Positions 63,692 to 64,000 of a DNA stretch of 64,000 nt are shown one piece after another (positions within the stretch are counted from its first letter, which is position 1; the number at the start of each line of letters is the position of its first letter). Below the pieces are notes generated by a model. That model saw only the letters and a list, made by a program, of their open reading frames with translations. It had not been told where the DNA came from and did no database searches. Position numbers and translations under genes: made by a program. This stretch comes from Bin5 sp965221345 (GTDB lineage Bacteria; Chloroflexota; Anaerolineae; Caldilineales; Caldilineaceae), in contig CBDCSD010000002.1 in NCBI GenBank assembly GCA_965221345.1, positions 2,728,001 to 2,792,000 on the forward strand. The letters are read 5' to 3'.

Positions 63692-64000
63692 TCACTTCCC
63701 GTAACTGTGTAGCACGCCCCCGTAAGGAACCGGTCTGATGCGCTTGCGCCACTTCGCCCAGGTACTCATCAGATGGGGCCAGAATGGGCTTTCCTTACCC
63801 ATGGGCCGGGAAGACTGCAGTGCGTCAATGAACGACTCCGGATCGTCTTCAAACTCTGGCATCTCCATGTAGCAGTGCCCCAATTCGAACGGAATGTGCG
63901 CGTCGCTGCCGGCCGTGGTCAGCAGGCCGCGTTCTTGCGCCAGCGCCAGCGCAGCCAGATTGTCCTGCGGGCGTACGCAGCGGGCGTTGCGCACCTCGAG
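63692..64000 (-). CDS. PHP-domain protein, C-terminal part (5' end beyond window)
   Basis: The minus strand is open from the right edge to a TGA at 63692-63694, about 102 codons. It begins LEVRNARCVRPQDNLAAL and contains LLTTAGSDAHIPFELGHCYM, the C-terminal metal-binding GSDAH typical of PHP-family phosphoesterases (polymerase/histidinol phosphatase-like). The N-terminal HxH part lies outside the window. The substrate cannot be judged from this piece. Confidence 0.8.
   Translation of the reverse strand, partial: LEVRNARCVRPQDNLAALALAQERGLLTTAGSDAHIPFELGHCYMEMPEFEDDPESFIDALQSSRPMGKESPFWPHLMSTWAKWRKRIRPVPYGGVLHSYGK

Overview
The window is a stretch of bacterial chromosome with dense, mostly single-copy housekeeping and metabolic genes. 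It contains no phage, transposon, integrase, CRISPR array or rRNA operon that I could recognise. The G+C-rich sequence, good Shine-Dalgarno sites and gene mix (siroheme reductase, enolase-superfamily dehydratases, MoxR/DUF58/DUF4129, an M16 lipoprotein peptidase, dGTPase, ChlD-like AAA-VWA protein) suggest a free-living bacterium. My best guess is Chloroflexota of the Caldilineae/Anaerolineae type. That is an inference from gene content; no marker phylogeny was run.

Layout. 1-4.4 kb (minus strand): a cut AlbA_2-domain gene, gyrA and rplI. 4.7-8.9 kb (plus): an OmpR-type response regulator, an exported protein with three PDZ domains, and a sensor kinase. 9.1-13.5 kb: a membrane-anchored Trm112-like protein, two small unknown genes and a large M16 lipoprotein peptidase. 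14.3-18.6 kb (plus): a strong promoter, a folded-looking leader, a siroheme nitrite/sulfite reductase, an unknown protein and a TrpD2-like phosphoribosyltransferase homologue. 18.6-26 kb (minus): a CCA-adding enzyme, a ThDP enzyme, and the DUF4129, DUF58 and MoxR trio. 26.3-34.7 kb: a sugar-acid or organic-acid catabolic region with two enolase-superfamily enzymes, a DapA-like lyase, an amidohydrolase, a hydroxyacid dehydrogenase and a second ThDP enzyme, followed by MTA phosphorylase. 34.8-40 kb: unknown membrane genes, a thioesterase, then glycosyltransferase, GtrA and O-antigen ligase genes. 40.1 kb: tRNA-Ser(CGA). 40.3-53.6 kb: a HAD dehalogenase and LarA-like pair, prfB with its +1 frameshift, ftsY, dGTPase on the other strand, then ffh-rpsP-khpA-rimM-dprA-manC and a large acidic membrane protein. 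53-64 kb: a CDP-alcohol phosphatidyltransferase, a phosphoesterase, EttA, an ECF sigma/anti-sigma pair with a beta-repeat membrane protein, a ChlI/ChlD-type gene split by an A8 run, an unknown repeat-type protein, and a cut PHP-domain gene.

How the genes work together. Both SRP GTPases (ffh, ftsY) lie within 10 kb of each other with ribosome-maturation genes (rpsP, rimM, khpA) and prfB. Two regulatory modules carry a surface-facing partner protein inside or next to the regulator genes: the two-component system with the PDZ protein, and the sigma/anti-sigma pair with the beta-repeat protein. Two genes appear to use recoding: prfB (+1, canonical) and the chlD-like gene (-1 at eight A residues, producing a short ATPase and a long ATPase-VWA protein). 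The least explained parts are the structured leader with its three-gene siroheme reductase operon, the triple-PDZ two-component operon, the chlD-like recoding site, and a perfect 19-bp hairpin at 53.8 kb.
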